From assembly GCA_035934015.1 (NCBI GenBank), contig DASYYH010000027.1, positions 124,001 to 188,000 of the forward strand: a DNA stretch of 64,000 nucleotides. The letters are read 5' to 3'. Positions 1-8,183 of the stretch are shown here, piece after piece (position 1 is the stretch's first letter; every line of letters starts with the position of its first letter). The stretch is from Candidatus Acidiferrales bacterium (GTDB lineage: Bacteria > Acidobacteriota > Terriglobia > Acidiferrales > UBA7541). The position numbers and the translations under genes were made by a program. Below the pieces are notes generated by a model. It saw nothing but the letters and a program-made list of their open reading frames with translations. It had not been told where the DNA came from and did not search any database.

Positions 1-500
1 TGATTTCCCGTTCCGATTGGCCGCGGCGCGCTCACGCCGGCAACATCCGAGCCGAGCCCGAGCTTCTGCAAGCTCAGCGCATCAAGCTTGCCGGTTGGAG
101 GCAGCCCATTCGCGTCCTGGAAACGGCGCAGCGCAGCCTGTGTGTTCGCGTCCCATTTGCGGCTGGGATCTCCGGAGTAATATCCGCCGCGCTCGAGCGC
201 CGATTGAATTTCATCCGTGCGGTCCGCGGAAGGTGCCTTCGGAAGCGTCACATGGTGGCGCCGCACCCTGCGATAGCGGCGGCGCCTTGTCGGCGTCTTG
301 GAAAGGCTGCGCAGACTTGCGTTGCGCAGACTCCCTTTGCTTGACTTCATTTCCTTCGCGGAATTACGCCCCGAAGCGGACTTGGAAGGATGCGCCGCGC
401 TCGCTTGGGATGGCGCGAAGCAAAAGGCGAATGCAAGCAAGGCAATTCCTGCGACGCCATGCATCGCCCACTTTCGCCAGGTTTGCCACGGGACTGTCAT
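1..500 (-). CDS. Exported peptidoglycan-binding-domain protein (C-terminus outside window)
   Basis: Reading the minus strand from the ATG at 500 gives an open frame of 166 codons that runs off the window edge without a stop. The N-terminus is a signal peptide (MTVPWQTWRKW, then a hydrophobic stretch ending in SQASAA at about residue 35). A basic, Ser/Arg-rich linker follows to about residue 88. Residues 95-150 look like a PG_binding_1 repeat (DEIQSALERGGYYSG, then TQAALRRFQDANGLPPTG and LQKLGLG). Such domains anchor exported enzymes or structural proteins to the cell wall; the catalytic part, if there is one, is not visible. The start lacks a strong Shine-Dalgarno sequence. The gene lies 47 bases downstream of degP on the same strand and could share its transcript. 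Confidence 0.75.
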   Translation of the reverse strand, partial: MTVPWQTWRKWAMHGVAGIALLAFAFCFAPSQASAAHPSKSASGRNSAKEMKSSKGSLRNASLRSLSKTPTRRRRYRRVRRHHVTLPKAPSADRTDEIQSALERGGYYSGDPSRKWDANTQAALRRFQDANGLPPTGKLDALSLQKLGLGSDVAGVSAPRPIGTGN

Positions 501-547
501 TATTTTGGCCCGATTTTCCGTCACAATTTCGTTTTTCGCTTCAACCT

Positions 548-2125
548 CTACTGGCCCGGCTGAGGAATTTTTCCGGCATGGAACAGAGTGTAAACCGGCC
601 CGGTACCGTCGCCATAAATCACTTTGAAAAGGACATCTTCGCCGGGCTTCAATTTTCCGATGGCCTGTTTGTAATCCTGAATTGTATTGATAGCCACATG
701 GTTGATTTCGACGATCACTTCGCCGCGATGGAAGCCCAGGTCTTCGGCGAAACTCGTCGGGTCGGGTTCGCTCGTGACGATCACCCCTGATTGCGCCGAC
801 TTCATGCCCAGGTGGCGCGCCACATCGGGCGTCAGCGCCTCGACGTGAAGCCCAAAGGTCGTCGGTCCCTGCTCGACATCGGCATCCGCCGGAGTCGAAT
901 CGTCGCCGGTATCGTCGGGGAAAATCTTATTCATGTCCGCAACATCCACGGACACATTTGCGGACCTCCCATTGCGGTAGTACGTGAGACTGACGGCACG
1001 CCCGATGGGCGTATCCACGACGGGATCAATCAAGTCGGATCCGGCGTGCACCTCATGGCCGTTGATCGCGGAAATCACGTCGCCGGGCTGAAGGCCCACC
1101 TTCGCCGCCGGGCCGCCGGGCGTCACATACTGGACCACAACGCCATAGGGCGCGGCGAGTTCTTTGTGCAGGAGCGCGTCTTGCGTCTGGTCGTCTTGGA
1201 ATTTGATTCCGATCGATCCGCGCGTCACATGGCCTTGCGTCACAAGCTGGTTGTAGACGCCCACAACTGTATTCGACGGCAATGCGAAACCCACGCCTTC
1301 GAATCCCCGGCTGCCGGTGTAAATCGCCGTGTTGATTCCGATGACTTCGCCCGCGAGATTGACCAGCGGCCCGCCCGAATTCCCGGGATTAATCGCTGCG
1401 TCGGTCTGAATGAAATTCTGGAATTGCTGCCCGATGTGTTGCCGGTTCTTGGCGCTGACGATTCCGGCGGTCACCGTGCCATTCAGCGAGAACGGGCTGC
1501 CGAACGCCAGCACCCAATCGCCGACCTTCACGCCATCGGAATTTCCCATGTGCGCCACGGGCAAGGAACGGTCCGTATCAATCTTGATCACCGCGAGATC
1601 GGTCATCTTATCGACGCCGACCACCTTCGCCGTGTAGTGCGTGTCATCACCGTCGACGGCGACTTGAATCTTCGTCGCTCCATCAATCACGTGGTCGTTC
1701 GTCAGGATGTAGCCTCTTTTGTCGACAACCACGCCGGATCCCAGGCTTCTTTCCGCTTGCTCGGTCTGGCCTGCGTCCGGGTTTTGCTTGAAAAACTTAT
1801 TGAAGAAATCCTGGAAGGAATCCTGGCCTTTTTGGCCCGGGCTCAATTTGCCTTTAGGCGTCTCGAAGACTTGCGTCGTCGAAATATTCACAATGGCGGG
1901 CTCGACGTGCGATACCACAGTGGCGAAACCATTCGAGAGATTGACGGGATCCGGAATCGTGAGCAGGGCGGGGGAAATCGGACTCACCGAGCGCGTCGCG
2001 GCCGCATGTCCGGGAATCAGAGTCCCAATGATAATCCCGATCCCCAGCGTCAAAACCAGCAGGATGCTGGCAAAGGCTTTCCGCTTGTTTATCCACGCGA
2101 CCAACTCACGAATTTGAATGCCCAT
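548..2125 (-). CDS. degP: DegP/HtrA-family periplasmic serine protease
   Basis: Periplasmic protease/chaperone that degrades misfolded envelope proteins. The chosen start is the ATG at 2125, preceded by a GGGAG-type ribosome site, giving 525 residues; an in-frame GTG at 2149 is possible. A single N-terminal membrane segment (about residues 18-36) could be an anchor or uncleaved signal. The trypsin-like domain carries the full triad: His in TNDHVID (about residue 145), Asp in MTDLAVIKI (about 176) and Ser in NPGNSGGP (about 250). Two PDZ domains follow, the first around GVVVQYVTPGGPAAKVGLQPGD and the second near the C-terminus around LGFHRGEVIVEINH. Domain order and length match the DegP/DegQ/MucD family. 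An extended -10 promoter lies just upstream. Confidence 0.95.
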   Translation of the reverse strand: MGIQIRELVAWINKRKAFASILLVLTLGIGIIIGTLIPGHAAATRSVSPISPALLTIPDPVNLSNGFATVVSHVEPAIVNISTTQVFETPKGKLSPGQKGQDSFQDFFNKFFKQNPDAGQTEQAERSLGSGVVVDKRGYILTNDHVIDGATKIQVAVDGDDTHYTAKVVGVDKMTDLAVIKIDTDRSLPVAHMGNSDGVKVGDWVLAFGSPFSLNGTVTAGIVSAKNRQHIGQQFQNFIQTDAAINPGNSGGPLVNLAGEVIGINTAIYTGSRGFEGVGFALPSNTVVGVYNQLVTQGHVTRGSIGIKFQDDQTQDALLHKELAAPYGVVVQYVTPGGPAAKVGLQPGDVISAINGHEVHAGSDLIDPVVDTPIGRAVSLTYYRNGRSANVSVDVADMNKIFPDDTGDDSTPADADVEQGPTTFGLHVEALTPDVARHLGMKSAQSGVIVTSEPDPTSFAEDLGFHRGEVIVEINHVAINTIQDYKQAIGKLKPGEDVLFKVIYGDGTGPVYTLFHAGKIPQPGQ

Positions 2126-2187
2126 TCTCCCGCTCCCTTCAACATCCACTGCCGCTCAATGCTCTCAATAGGCTTGGTTAAATTATG

Positions 2188-2196
2188 ATTATAACA
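2188..2196 (-). promoter_or_regulatory. Extended -10 promoter element for degP
   Basis: On the minus strand these bases read TGTTATAAT, a perfect extended -10 hexamer. It would start transcription about 55 bases ahead of the degP ATG. No convincing -35 box lies 16-18 bases upstream, which is tolerated for extended -10 promoters. Start site inferred, not mapped. Confidence 0.45.
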
Positions 2197-2427
2197 CCGC
2201 TCCGCGCGTTGCTTCTGTCCTCATCCGTATTTTCGAGCGCTTGCTGATTTGGCGTCACCTGTTCGAGCGGCCAGCCTTCCGTAACTGCCCGCAGGCACAG
2301 GACATGCCGGCGACGGACTCACTTCGTACCTGACATTGGGCAAGCGCCACCCCGCGAGATTCCGGTAAGCTAGCGCAAACATTAGAAATTGACAACCTCC
2401 GGCATCGAGGCATAGCCTCGCGATTGG

Positions 2428-3933
2428 ATGTCTTCGGAACTAAACACCGGCCCCTTCCAATCCCGCCCTCACCCACACCTCTACGAAATTAACACCTGGG
2501 CGTGGCTCGAGGAACTTAGCGCAAGATTCAATCGCCACATCACACTTCGCGACGTGCCGGACTCCGAATGGAACTCGCTCGCCAGCCTCGGTTTCGATTT
2601 CCTCTGGTTGATGGGTGTTTGGGAACGTAGTCCTGCGGGGCGAAGGTATTTTCAAACCGATCCCGGCAGTTTTCCGAGTTTCGACGAGGCGCTTCCCGAA
2701 TGGAAACTGAGCCAAATCGTCGGCTCGCCTTACTCCATTCGCCGGTATCAGCCAGACCCGCGCATCGGTTCCTGGGCGGACATTGACCAGGTTCGCGCGA
2801 AGCTCCGCGCTCGCGGCATCGGCTTGATTTTGGATTTTGTGCCGAATCACACGGCTCCGGATCACGAATGGACGACCGCGCATCCGGAATACTATATCCG
2901 CGGCACGCAGAGCAATTTTCGAAAAGACCCTTCCGCGTTTTATTTACAGCAAACTTCTGGCGAGCCGCAGCTCTTCGCCCACGCGCGCGATCCATATTTT
3001 CCGCCGTGGCGCGACGTCCTTCAGATCAATTATTTTGAGCCTGCCGCGCGCGCCGCTCTTCTCGCGGAGCTGCGGCAAATCGCCGGCCATTGCGATGGCG
3101 TGCGCTGCGACATGGCCATGCTTGTCTTGAACGATATTTTCGTCCGTACCTGGGCGCCTTTTCTCTCCGGCTATAGAGTTCCCGCGACCGAATTTTGGAG
3201 CGAAGCGACGGCCGCGGTTCCCGGATTTGTGTGGCTCGGCGAAGTCTACTGGAATTGCGAAGGCCCGATTCAGCAGCTAGGCTTTCAGTTCACTTACGAC
3301 AAGGGACTCTACGACGCTCTGCACGACGGCGACATCAACGACGTTCACTCCCGCCTCGCGGCGGATTTTTCAAGCCAGTCCCATGCCGCGCGTTTCCTGG
3401 AAAATCACGACGAAGCGCGCGCCGCCGCAGCCTTTGGTTCGGCGAAGCTTGAAGCTGTGGGCACGCTCATCGCCACGCTGCCCGGTATGCGCTTCTATCA
3501 TCACGGCCAGCTCGACGGCCGGAAAATTCATCTGCCCATGCCGCTGGCCGCCGCGGCGGCGGAAAAACCCGATCCCGCAACGCGCGCTTTTTACGAACGC
3601 ATTCTGAGACTCTCGAACGATCCGGTTTTTCACTCCGGCCAATGGAATTTCCTGGAGCTCAGCTCCGCGGGCGACGACACGTTCCGCAATGTCGTCGCAT
3701 ATCAATGGCTGTCAGCGAACGCGCGAAAAGTTGCCGTCGTGAATCTCGGCGGCGTGACGTCGCAGGGCCGCGTGCCGTTTCCCAGGGGAATTTCGCCTTC
3801 CCAGGAATACAAATTCCTCGACCAGCTCCACGATGTGGCGTATCCGCGCGCCGGCGCGGAAATCGCCGAATCCGGCCTCTACGTCCGTCTCGACGCTTAT
3901 CGCGCTCACCTTTTCGACGTCACCCCGCTCTAA
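2428..3933 (+). CDS. GH13 alpha-amylase-family glycoside hydrolase
   Basis: 501-residue protein with the (beta/alpha)8 alpha-amylase catalytic signature. Region I is DFVPNHT. Region II is DGVRCDMAM with the nucleophile Asp at residue 228. Region III is LGEVYW with the acid/base Glu at residue 272. Region IV is FLENHDEA with Asp 328. All three catalytic carboxylates are present, so it should be active on alpha-glucosidic bonds. There is no signal peptide, so it probably acts in the cytoplasm on maltodextrin, glycogen or trehalose-type substrates. The short C-terminal part (about residues 420-501) fits a beta-sandwich domain C. The exact substrate cannot be read from sequence. It stands alone, convergent with the downstream decarboxylase gene. 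Confidence 0.85.
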   Translation: MSSELNTGPFQSRPHPHLYEINTWAWLEELSARFNRHITLRDVPDSEWNSLASLGFDFLWLMGVWERSPAGRRYFQTDPGSFPSFDEALPEWKLSQIVGSPYSIRRYQPDPRIGSWADIDQVRAKLRARGIGLILDFVPNHTAPDHEWTTAHPEYYIRGTQSNFRKDPSAFYLQQTSGEPQLFAHARDPYFPPWRDVLQINYFEPAARAALLAELRQIAGHCDGVRCDMAMLVLNDIFVRTWAPFLSGYRVPATEFWSEATAAVPGFVWLGEVYWNCEGPIQQLGFQFTYDKGLYDALHDGDINDVHSRLAADFSSQSHAARFLENHDEARAAAAFGSAKLEAVGTLIATLPGMRFYHHGQLDGRKIHLPMPLAAAAAEKPDPATRAFYERILRLSNDPVFHSGQWNFLELSSAGDDTFRNVVAYQWLSANARKVAVVNLGGVTSQGRVPFPRGISPSQEYKFLDQLHDVAYPRAGAEIAESGLYVRLDAYRAHLFDVTPL

Positions 3934-3965
3934 GATCCATTTTGCAATTGCCGGACTATCCAGCT

Positions 3966-5360
3966 CTATTGTGTGTGCCCTTGCGCCGCGCGCAGCATCG
4001 CTGCAATGCTCTGTTCGACATCTTCATCCGTCGTCGACCAGTTGCTTACGCTGATGCGCATCGCCGTCTTTCCCTGCCACACGGTTCCTCCGCACCAGCA
4101 CGTGCCATCCTCCTGAATTGCGGCGATGGTCCGTTGCGTCTGCTCTGCGGTGCCGAAGGAAACCAGCACCTGATTCAGCACCACATCATTGAGCACTTCA
4201 TATCCAGCGGTGCGCAGCGCATCGGCGAATCGCCGCGCCTGGCGGCAATTGCGCTCGATCAATTCCGCGTAACCCTCGCGTCCTAGCGACCGCAGGGCCG
4301 CGTAAACTGGCACAGCCCTCGCGCGCCGCGACTCTTCCGGCACAAATTCGTGCGGGTCGCGCTCACTTTCCGTTGCCACAATGTACGCCGCCGCGAGAGA
4401 CATCGCGCCGCGGTGCGCAGCCTCATCCGCGCAAAAAGCAACTCCGCAGTCGTAAGGAACGTTGAGCCATTTGTGCGCGTCTGTGGCGATTGAATCGGCC
4501 TTTTCGGCGCCGCGCACCAGCGCCGCATATTTGGGCGACGCCGCAGCCCACAGACCGAACGCCCCATCGACGTGCAGCCACGCGCCGCGCTCCTTCGCGC
4601 ATTCCGCGATTTCGTTGATCGGATCGAATGCGCCCGTGTTCACGTTTCCTGCCTGCGCGCAGACGATGCACGGCCCTTTGCCTCCGCGCAACGTCGCAGC
4701 CAGCGCGTCCGCGCGCATCCGGCCTTGATTGTCTGTGGGGATTTTGCGAACGCGGTTCGCTCCCAGCCCCAATAACCGCAGCGCCGTCGAAATCGTATAA
4801 TGCGCTTCTTCGCTGACGATCACTTCGATTGGCGGCGCTCCGAAAAGACCGTCCGCTTCGGTGTCCCATCCGGCATTGCGCAAGACGCGATGCCGCGCGG
4901 CGGCGAGCGCCGTGAAATTCGCCATGTGGCAGCCGGTGACAAATCCAAAACTCATTTTCGAGGGGAGCCCGGCGAGTTCGCGCAGCCATTCTCCTGTGAT
5001 CTGCTCAATCACGGAAACCATCGGCGACATAATGTAGAGCCCGGCATTCTGATCCCACGCCGAAACCAGCCAGTCCGCGGCGAGCGCGGCCGGAAAACTT
5101 CCTCCGATCACGAATCCAAAGTATCTCGGCCCTGCCATGGCGACTGTCCCTTTCGTTCCCGCAGAGGCAAGCGCTTCCACCACTTTCTCCGGCGCTTCTC
5201 CTTTCTTCGGAGACGCGCCACCCAGTTCTTGCCGCAATTCATCAGCCGATGCCGTCGCGCGCACCGGTCGTTTGTCGAGTAACGCAAACCACGTCGTCGC
5301 ATGCCGCTGCACACTGGCGAGCAAATTCGGAACATCCTCGCGCATTTCTGCAACCTTCAT
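3966..5360 (-). CDS. PLP-dependent group II amino-acid decarboxylase
   Basis: 464 residues, preceded by a good GGAGG site 9 bases before the ATG. The fold-type I PLP lysine is in DAHKWLN (Lys 297), the signature of group II decarboxylases (aromatic-L-amino-acid, glutamate, tyrosine and related). HVDGAFGLW holds the Asp that contacts the pyridine nitrogen, and [10 protein letters not shown] the His that stacks on the cofactor. The family makes amines such as tryptamine, tyramine or beta-alanine from the corresponding amino acid. The substrate cannot be assigned here. No transporter or partner gene is adjacent; the downstream neighbour is the convergent GH13 gene. Confidence 0.85.
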   Translation of the reverse strand: MKVAEMREDVPNLLASVQRHATTWFALLDKRPVRATASADELRQELGGASPKKGEAPEKVVEALASAGTKGTVAMAGPRYFGFVIGGSFPAALAADWLVSAWDQNAGLYIMSPMVSVIEQITGEWLRELAGLPSKMSFGFVTGCHMANFTALAAARHRVLRNAGWDTEADGLFGAPPIEVIVSEEAHYTISTALRLLGLGANRVRKIPTDNQGRMRADALAATLRGGKGPCIVCAQAGNVNTGAFDPINEIAECAKERGAWLHVDGAFGLWAAASPKYAALVRGAEKADSIATDAHKWLNVPYDCGVAFCADEAAHRGAMSLAAAYIVATESERDPHEFVPEESRRARAVPVYAALRSLGREGYAELIERNCRQARRFADALRTAGYEVLNDVVLNQVLVSFGTAEQTQRTIAAIQEDGTCWCGGTVWQGKTAMRISVSNWSTTDEDVEQSIAAMLRAAQGHTQ

Positions 5361-5671
5361 TTTTGCATCCTCCGCCGCACACGGATCGCGATTTCTTCCC
5401 TTTCATGCTGCCAGACTTCATCGGCGCGAGTCTAAATCCGATTCGTTATTTTCTGCCGTCGCCAAAGACATTTTGGCTGGTGATGGACATCAAACAAACA
5501 AAGTTTGTCATTCCGCCTGGCCTGAGTGCAGTAGCGAAGGGAACCCGGCCGCTTGCCTTTGACGGACGGTGTGAGGAATCTGCCTTTGCCTTTCCAGCCA
5601 CTTCGCTCTCTCGACGCGAGGCGCTCTGTATGGCAAACTTTCTACTAGCCACTCAGCACGGGGAGCAGACA
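5361..5671. other. Spacer upstream of msrA, holding one dispersed repeat
   Basis: No gene is supported in these 311 bases. The open frame that runs through them into msrA has no ribosome site and no family resemblance in its N-terminal part. The only recognisable content is a reverse-orientation copy of the family A dispersed repeat at 5504-5590. Confidence 0.6.
5504..5590 (-). repeat. Dispersed repeat family A, copy 1
   Basis: On the minus strand it begins with GCAGATTCCTCAC and ends with CGGAATGACAAA, the conserved ends of family A. This is the only copy in the window in the opposite orientation to the others. Confidence 0.7.
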
Positions 5672-6142
5672 ATGGCAAAGGCCACATTTGCCGCAGGATG
5701 TTTTTGGGGCGTCGAAGAAGCGTTCCGCCAAATCAAGGGCGTCACTGCAACGACTGTCGGCTACACCGGCGGCACGACGAAAAATCCGTCCTACAAAGAC
5801 GTTTGCACTGGCGCGACCGGCCACGCCGAAGCCGTCGAAGTCGAATTCGATCCCGCGCAGGTTTCCTATCGCGAACTTCTCGCTGCGTTTTTTCAGAATC
5901 ACAATCCCACGACGCTCAATCGCCAGGGCCCCGATTTCGGCACGCAGTATCGTTCCGCAATTTTTTATCACGACGCCGAACAGGAAGCGGCCGCGCGCGA
6001 AGCCGTCGCCGCGCTCGAAAAATCCAGCGTCTTCAAGCGTCCCATCGTCACGGAAATCAAGCCCGCGTCGGAGTTTTACCGCGCCGAGGAATACCATCAG
6101 CAGTATCTCGCCAAACGCGGCGCCGCCTCCTGCCACTACTGA
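5672..6142 (+). CDS. msrA: Peptide-methionine (S)-S-oxide reductase MsrA
   Basis: Repairs oxidised proteins by reducing methionine-S-sulfoxide. The ATG at 5672 follows GGGGAG and gives 156 residues, the usual size of a stand-alone MsrA; upstream in-frame starts lack a ribosome site. The catalytic motif GCFWG (Cys 10) sits near the N-terminus. It is followed by the family blocks [19 protein letters not shown] and [13 protein letters not shown]. The C-terminal Cys in AASCHY probably serves as the resolving cysteine. No MsrB is fused or adjacent. Cytoplasmic, probably regenerated by thioredoxin. Confidence 0.95.
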   Translation: MAKATFAAGCFWGVEEAFRQIKGVTATTVGYTGGTTKNPSYKDVCTGATGHAEAVEVEFDPAQVSYRELLAAFFQNHNPTTLNRQGPDFGTQYRSAIFYHDAEQEAAAREAVAALEKSSVFKRPIVTEIKPASEFYRAEEYHQQYLAKRGAASCHY

Positions 6143-6200
6143 GTCTTATGGTGGCTCATCCCTGGCGTAGGCCGTGGCTGTGCTGCTACTCCAAGCGCTC

Positions 6201-6428
6201 TTAACGCGCTTTCAGGAAGCTCTCAACACTGATCCCAGCTTCGCGCAAAATCGCTCGGAGCGTTCCTTCTGCCATGTCGCCTGAGTGATGTGGGATCGTA
6301 GCTTTCCGCCCTGTCTCCGCATGACGCTAAACTTCATGACTTCCAGCTCCAGAGCGATCGAAGCGAAAACCGAACACACGGAGACGCTGGACGACTTCGC
6401 GATAACGGAATCCTGATAGACGACCCAT
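6201..6428 (-). pseudogene. hicA: hicA toxin gene interrupted by an in-frame amber codon
   Basis: Read from the ATG at 6428, which overlaps the hicB stop codon as TGATG, the frame encodes a full HicA-like protein of 75 residues except that codon 34 is TAG (bases 6329-6327). Before it come GFRYREVVQRLRVFGF and the catalytic-His motif GSHEV; after it come RHAETGRKATIPHHSGD and AEGTLRAILREAGIS, ending in TAA at 6203-6201. HicA proteins usually carry Trp at this place (GSHEIW), so a single TGG to TAG change explains the stop. HicA is an mRNA interferase with a dsRBD-like fold; a 33-residue fragment should be inactive. A sequencing error or suppression of the stop cannot be excluded. Confidence 0.8.
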
Positions 6429-6700
6429 CAGGGCATTGGCACAGGCACGAGAAATTCGCGGGTCTTCTTGCGGTCTTTTGAGAATACAGCAGGGAGAGGA
6501 TCCCCATGCTCACGGCACGATTCGACAATTTTGCGAGCGAGATCTTGTGCAATCTCGATCGTCTCGGCGATGCTGCGGCCTTCGGCTATGAGGCCCGGAA
6601 TATCGGGACTCGTTCCGAGGTAGCGCCCCTCTTTGAGCGCCTCGATTCGGATGCGAATCGCTGCCTCTTCAACTTCTGTGACATGCTCTTGCCGCTTCAT
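6428..6700 (-). CDS. hicB: HicB-family antitoxin
   Basis: 90-residue protein with the HicB partial RNase H-like signature (IRIRIEALKEGRYLGTSPDI, then PGLIAEGRSIAETIEIAQDL). In intact systems it binds and neutralises the HicA toxin. A GAGG site lies 5 bases before the ATG. There is no obvious C-terminal HTH or ribbon-helix-helix domain, so it is a short HicB that may not autoregulate through DNA binding. The stop overlaps the start of hicA (TGATG), the normal coupling for hicBA pairs with antitoxin first. Its partner hicA carries an amber stop, so the antitoxin is now probably an orphan. Confidence 0.8.
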   Translation of the reverse strand: MKRQEHVTEVEEAAIRIRIEALKEGRYLGTSPDIPGLIAEGRSIAETIEIAQDLARKIVESCREHGDPLPAVFSKDRKKTREFLVPVPMP

Positions 6701-6798
6701 GCTCGCCTCTTTCGTTTCATCCTACCACAGTGCGCATTGAAACTCGTTGAATTGCAGCGCGCGGTTCACTATCATGCCGCTCTTCGCACCGCGCGAAA

Positions 6799-8178
6799 AT
6801 GCCCACCGCGAACGGCACTTCCAAAACGCCGGTTGCTCTTGCAAGCGGAGTTTTTCGCCAAATCGGTTTCCTTCCGCTGCTCGCTGTTTTTTTCGGCTAC
6901 ACCTGCGGCGGGCCATTCGGCTACGAAGAAATTTTCAAGGACTCCGGCCCGGGCATGGCCATTGTGTTTCTCGCGCTCGTGCCGTTTTTCTGGAGTATTC
7001 CGATTTCGCTCGCGTCCGCCGAGCTGAACAGCATCATGCCCGTGCAGGGCGGCTTCTATCGCTGGACGCGCGCGGCGTTCGGCGACTTCTGGGGATTTCA
7101 GTGCGGATGGTGGAACTGGACGGGAACGTTTCTGCTGAACAGCGCATACGGCGCGCAGTTGATGGATTATGTGAAGAACTACTATCCGCAACTCACCGAC
7201 AACGAACGATGGCTCGGCGCGTGCGCGATTCTGATTCTTCTCGCCATCGTGAATGCGCGCGGAATCAAAGTCGCGGGCTGGTTAGCGGTCGTGTTGCAAA
7301 CCGCGGTCTTCATTCCGGTGATCTGGCTGTGCGTGGTTGCGCTTTTCCACTGGCACCACAATCCGATGCTTCCGTTTTCTCCGCCGGGAAAACAATTCGT
7401 CGGAGTTTTCGGTTCCGGCCTCGCGATCGCCATGTGGAATTATGCCGGCTACGAACAACTTTCCAGCGTCACGCAGGAAATGAAAGATCCGCAGCGCACG
7501 TTCACGCGGCTGATTGCGTGGAACACGCCGCTCTGCGTCATCACCTACATTTTGCCCGCGGCGCTGGCGCTCGCCGTGCTCGGCAACTGGCACGACTGGA
7601 TCACCGGCTACATCGTGGATGCTTCGCGGCTCGTCGGCGGAGAAACGCTCGGCGCGGCGATGCTCGTCGCATCCATCATCGGGACGCTCGCGCTTTCGAA
7701 CAGCACGATTCTTTACACCACGCGAATCCCCGCGACGATGGCAGAAGATGGATTTCTGTCCGCGTGGCTCGGCAAGATTCACGCACGATGGGGCACGCCG
7801 GCGCGTGCGATCGCGGTCTCGGCGATCATCTATTGCGTCCTCGCAAAGTTCGATGTTGTCCCGCTGGTGGACATTTATATCTGGACGCGCATCGCAACTT
7901 CGATGTTGACGCTGCTTTCGGCGTGGCGCATGCGGCGAAAAGCTCCCAACGCGCCGCGGCGTTTTCGTGTGCCCGCCGGAAAAATCGGCATGGCGTATGT
8001 TGTGATTGTGCCGGCGATTTTGTGTGCGATAAAAATCGCGTACAGCGAGCCGTTCGTGATGCGCTATTCGCCGTTGCTGCTCGCCACCGGCCCCGTCGCG
8101 TATTTAATTTTGCGCTTCGTCTTCCGAATAACCCCGCGGCCGACCATCGAACCGGTTGGAAGTGCTGCCCCGGAATAA
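6799..8178 (+). CDS. APC-superfamily amino acid/polyamine permease
   Basis: 459 residues with about 12 hydrophobic segments, in the inner membrane. The first helix carries the APC substrate-binding glycine motif (FGYTCGGPFGYEEIF). The segment SAELNSIMPVQGGFYRW is typical of amino acid permeases, and the sixth helix contains AMWNYAGYEQLS. The overall pattern resembles the polyamine/amino-acid uptake branch (PuuP/PUT-like), but the substrate is not certain. It is convergent with and only 5 bases from pruA, so an amino-acid catabolic link is possible but not shown. The start has no strong ribosome site. Confidence 0.85.
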   Translation: MPTANGTSKTPVALASGVFRQIGFLPLLAVFFGYTCGGPFGYEEIFKDSGPGMAIVFLALVPFFWSIPISLASAELNSIMPVQGGFYRWTRAAFGDFWGFQCGWWNWTGTFLLNSAYGAQLMDYVKNYYPQLTDNERWLGACAILILLAIVNARGIKVAGWLAVVLQTAVFIPVIWLCVVALFHWHHNPMLPFSPPGKQFVGVFGSGLAIAMWNYAGYEQLSSVTQEMKDPQRTFTRLIAWNTPLCVITYILPAALALAVLGNWHDWITGYIVDASRLVGGETLGAAMLVASIIGTLALSNSTILYTTRIPATMAEDGFLSAWLGKIHARWGTPARAIAVSAIIYCVLAKFDVVPLVDIYIWTRIATSMLTLLSAWRMRRKAPNAPRRFRVPAGKIGMAYVVIVPAILCAIKIAYSEPFVMRYSPLLLATGPVAYLILRFVFRITPRPTIEPVGSAAPE

Positions 8179-8183
8179 TTCTG

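Noticed and set aside
791-2188. 465-codon plus-strand frame opposite degP
   Set aside because: Arg/His-rich translation without motifs, complementary to the DegP catalytic domain.
5249-5671. N-terminal extension of MsrA by 141 residues
   Set aside because: The extension runs through the start of the divergent decarboxylase and a dispersed repeat; GGGGAG before the ATG at 5672 and the family length support the short form.
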